A stretch of 5,303 nt of DNA from an uncultured Haemophilus sp. (GTDB taxonomy: Bacteria; Pseudomonadota; Gammaproteobacteria; Enterobacterales; Pasteurellaceae), in NCBI RefSeq assembly GCF_937976265.1, contig NZ_CALJRX010000142.1:1-5303 (forward strand). The letters are read 5' to 3'. Made by a program: the position numbers and the translations under genes. Within the stretch, counting starts at the first letter, position 1. Every line of letters starts with the position of its first letter. This document shows positions 4,789-5,303 of this stretch, piece after piece. The notes beneath the pieces are model-generated. The model had not been told where the DNA came from and did not search any database. It worked only from the letters and a program-made list of their open reading frames with translations.

Positions 4789-5303
4789 ATGTTTGAATGG
4801 CTTGTTGATCCTGAAGCATGGATTTCATTGCTCACTTTGACCGCACTTGAAATCGTCTTAGGTATCGATAACATTATTTTTATTAGTATTTTAGTGGGAC
4901 GTTTACCCGCGAATCAACGCCAATCTGGTCGTATTATCGGTCTTGGGTTAGCGATGATTACCCGTCTTTTACTTCTTGTTTCCCTTTCTTGGATGATGAA
5001 ATTAACGGAGCCACTATTCACTTTAGTTGGTCAGGAAATTTCGGGTCGCGATTTGATTTTATTCCTTGGGGGCTTATTCCTGATTGTAAAAAGTGTAGGT
5101 GAAATCAAAGAAGCGATGCATCCTGAAGCACATCATGAAGAAGAGAATAATAAGAAAGTCAGTTATTTGGGTGTGTTAATCCAAATTGCGATTTTAGATA
5201 TTGTGTTTTCTTTAGACTCTGTAATCACAGCTGTAGGGATGGCAAACCACCTTCCAGTGATGATCTTGGCAATTATGATTGCAGTTGGAGTGATGATGTT
5301 TGC
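4789..5303 (+). CDS. TerC family integral membrane protein, YgdQ-like (3' end outside window)
   Basis: The window holds 171 codons and two bases of a gene whose relatives (E. coli YgdQ, and from memory H. influenzae HI_0056) are about 237 residues, so roughly 65 residues are missing. It is a polytopic inner-membrane protein with hydrophobic segments near 11-36, 47-70, 86-102, 124-147 and 154-171. Family hallmarks are LEIVLGIDNIIFI (20-32) with Glu21, Asp27 and Asn28, EISGRDLILFLGGLFLI (83-99), ILDIVFSLDSVITAVG (135-150) with Asp137 and Asp143, and IAVGVMMF (164-171). The paired membrane acidic residues suggest cation handling. Some TerC relatives act in Mn2+ export (E. coli Alx) or in metal supply to secreted enzymes (Bacillus), but the YgdQ branch is poorly characterised and the tellurite-resistance name should not be read as function. 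A His/Glu-rich loop lies at 111-119. The start has a good AGGA site, and a candidate promoter lies upstream, 68 nt after uvrC. Confidence 0.93.
   Translation, partial: MFEWLVDPEAWISLLTLTALEIVLGIDNIIFISILVGRLPANQRQSGRIIGLGLAMITRLLLLVSLSWMMKLTEPLFTLVGQEISGRDLILFLGGLFLIVKSVGEIKEAMHPEAHHEEENNKKVSYLGVLIQIAILDIVFSLDSVITAVGMANHLPVMILAIMIAVGVMMF
4840..4848 (-). repeat. DNA uptake signal sequence (Haemophilus type), - orientation
   Basis: ACCGCACTT is again a perfect reverse complement of AAGTGCGGT. The AT-rich flank is weaker here (TCACTT at 4832-4837). The site is in frame in the TerC-like gene and spells Thr-Ala-Leu just before the conserved EIVLGIDN motif. Confidence 0.85.

Overview
The window looks like chromosomal core sequence from a Pasteurellaceae bacterium, most probably Haemophilus or a close relative. 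Three lines support this. The DNA is AT-rich. The proteins read as close relatives of H. influenzae proteins, as far as I can judge from memory without a search. There are also three perfect copies of the H. influenzae-type DNA uptake core AAGTGCGGT (one on +, two on -), two of them with the AT-rich flank typical of that signal. The species cannot be fixed from this window.

Layout, all on the + strand: the C-terminal half of msbA (lipid A-core flippase), lpxK (tetraacyldisaccharide 4'-kinase), a 59-codon Trm112/YcaR-family gene, kdsB (CMP-Kdo synthetase), uvrC (excision nuclease subunit) and the first 171 codons of a TerC-family membrane protein of the YgdQ type. Gaps are 53, 17, 9, 9 and 68 nt. 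There are no RNA genes, insertion sequences, CRISPR arrays or gene-free stretches above 100 nt.

The first four genes form a lipopolysaccharide block. LpxK adds the 4'-phosphate to make lipid IVA, KdsB activates Kdo for transfer to lipid IVA, and MsbA flips the core-lipid A across the inner membrane. The order is that of the enterobacterial msbA-lpxK-ycaQ-ycaR-kdsB cluster without ycaQ. uvrC follows kdsB so closely, and with so little sign of its own ribosome binding site, that it is probably cotranscribed and perhaps translationally coupled. The TerC-like gene has a reasonable sigma70 promoter of its own in the 68-nt gap and is probably a separate or overlapping unit.

I found no convincing undescribed system. 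The points worth a second look are small: a strong hairpin between msbA and lpxK whose U-rich side faces the antisense direction, the missing fourth zinc ligand in the YcaR-like protein, the weak uvrC translation start, a His/Glu-rich loop in the TerC-like protein, and uptake sequences placed inside conserved coding sequence.
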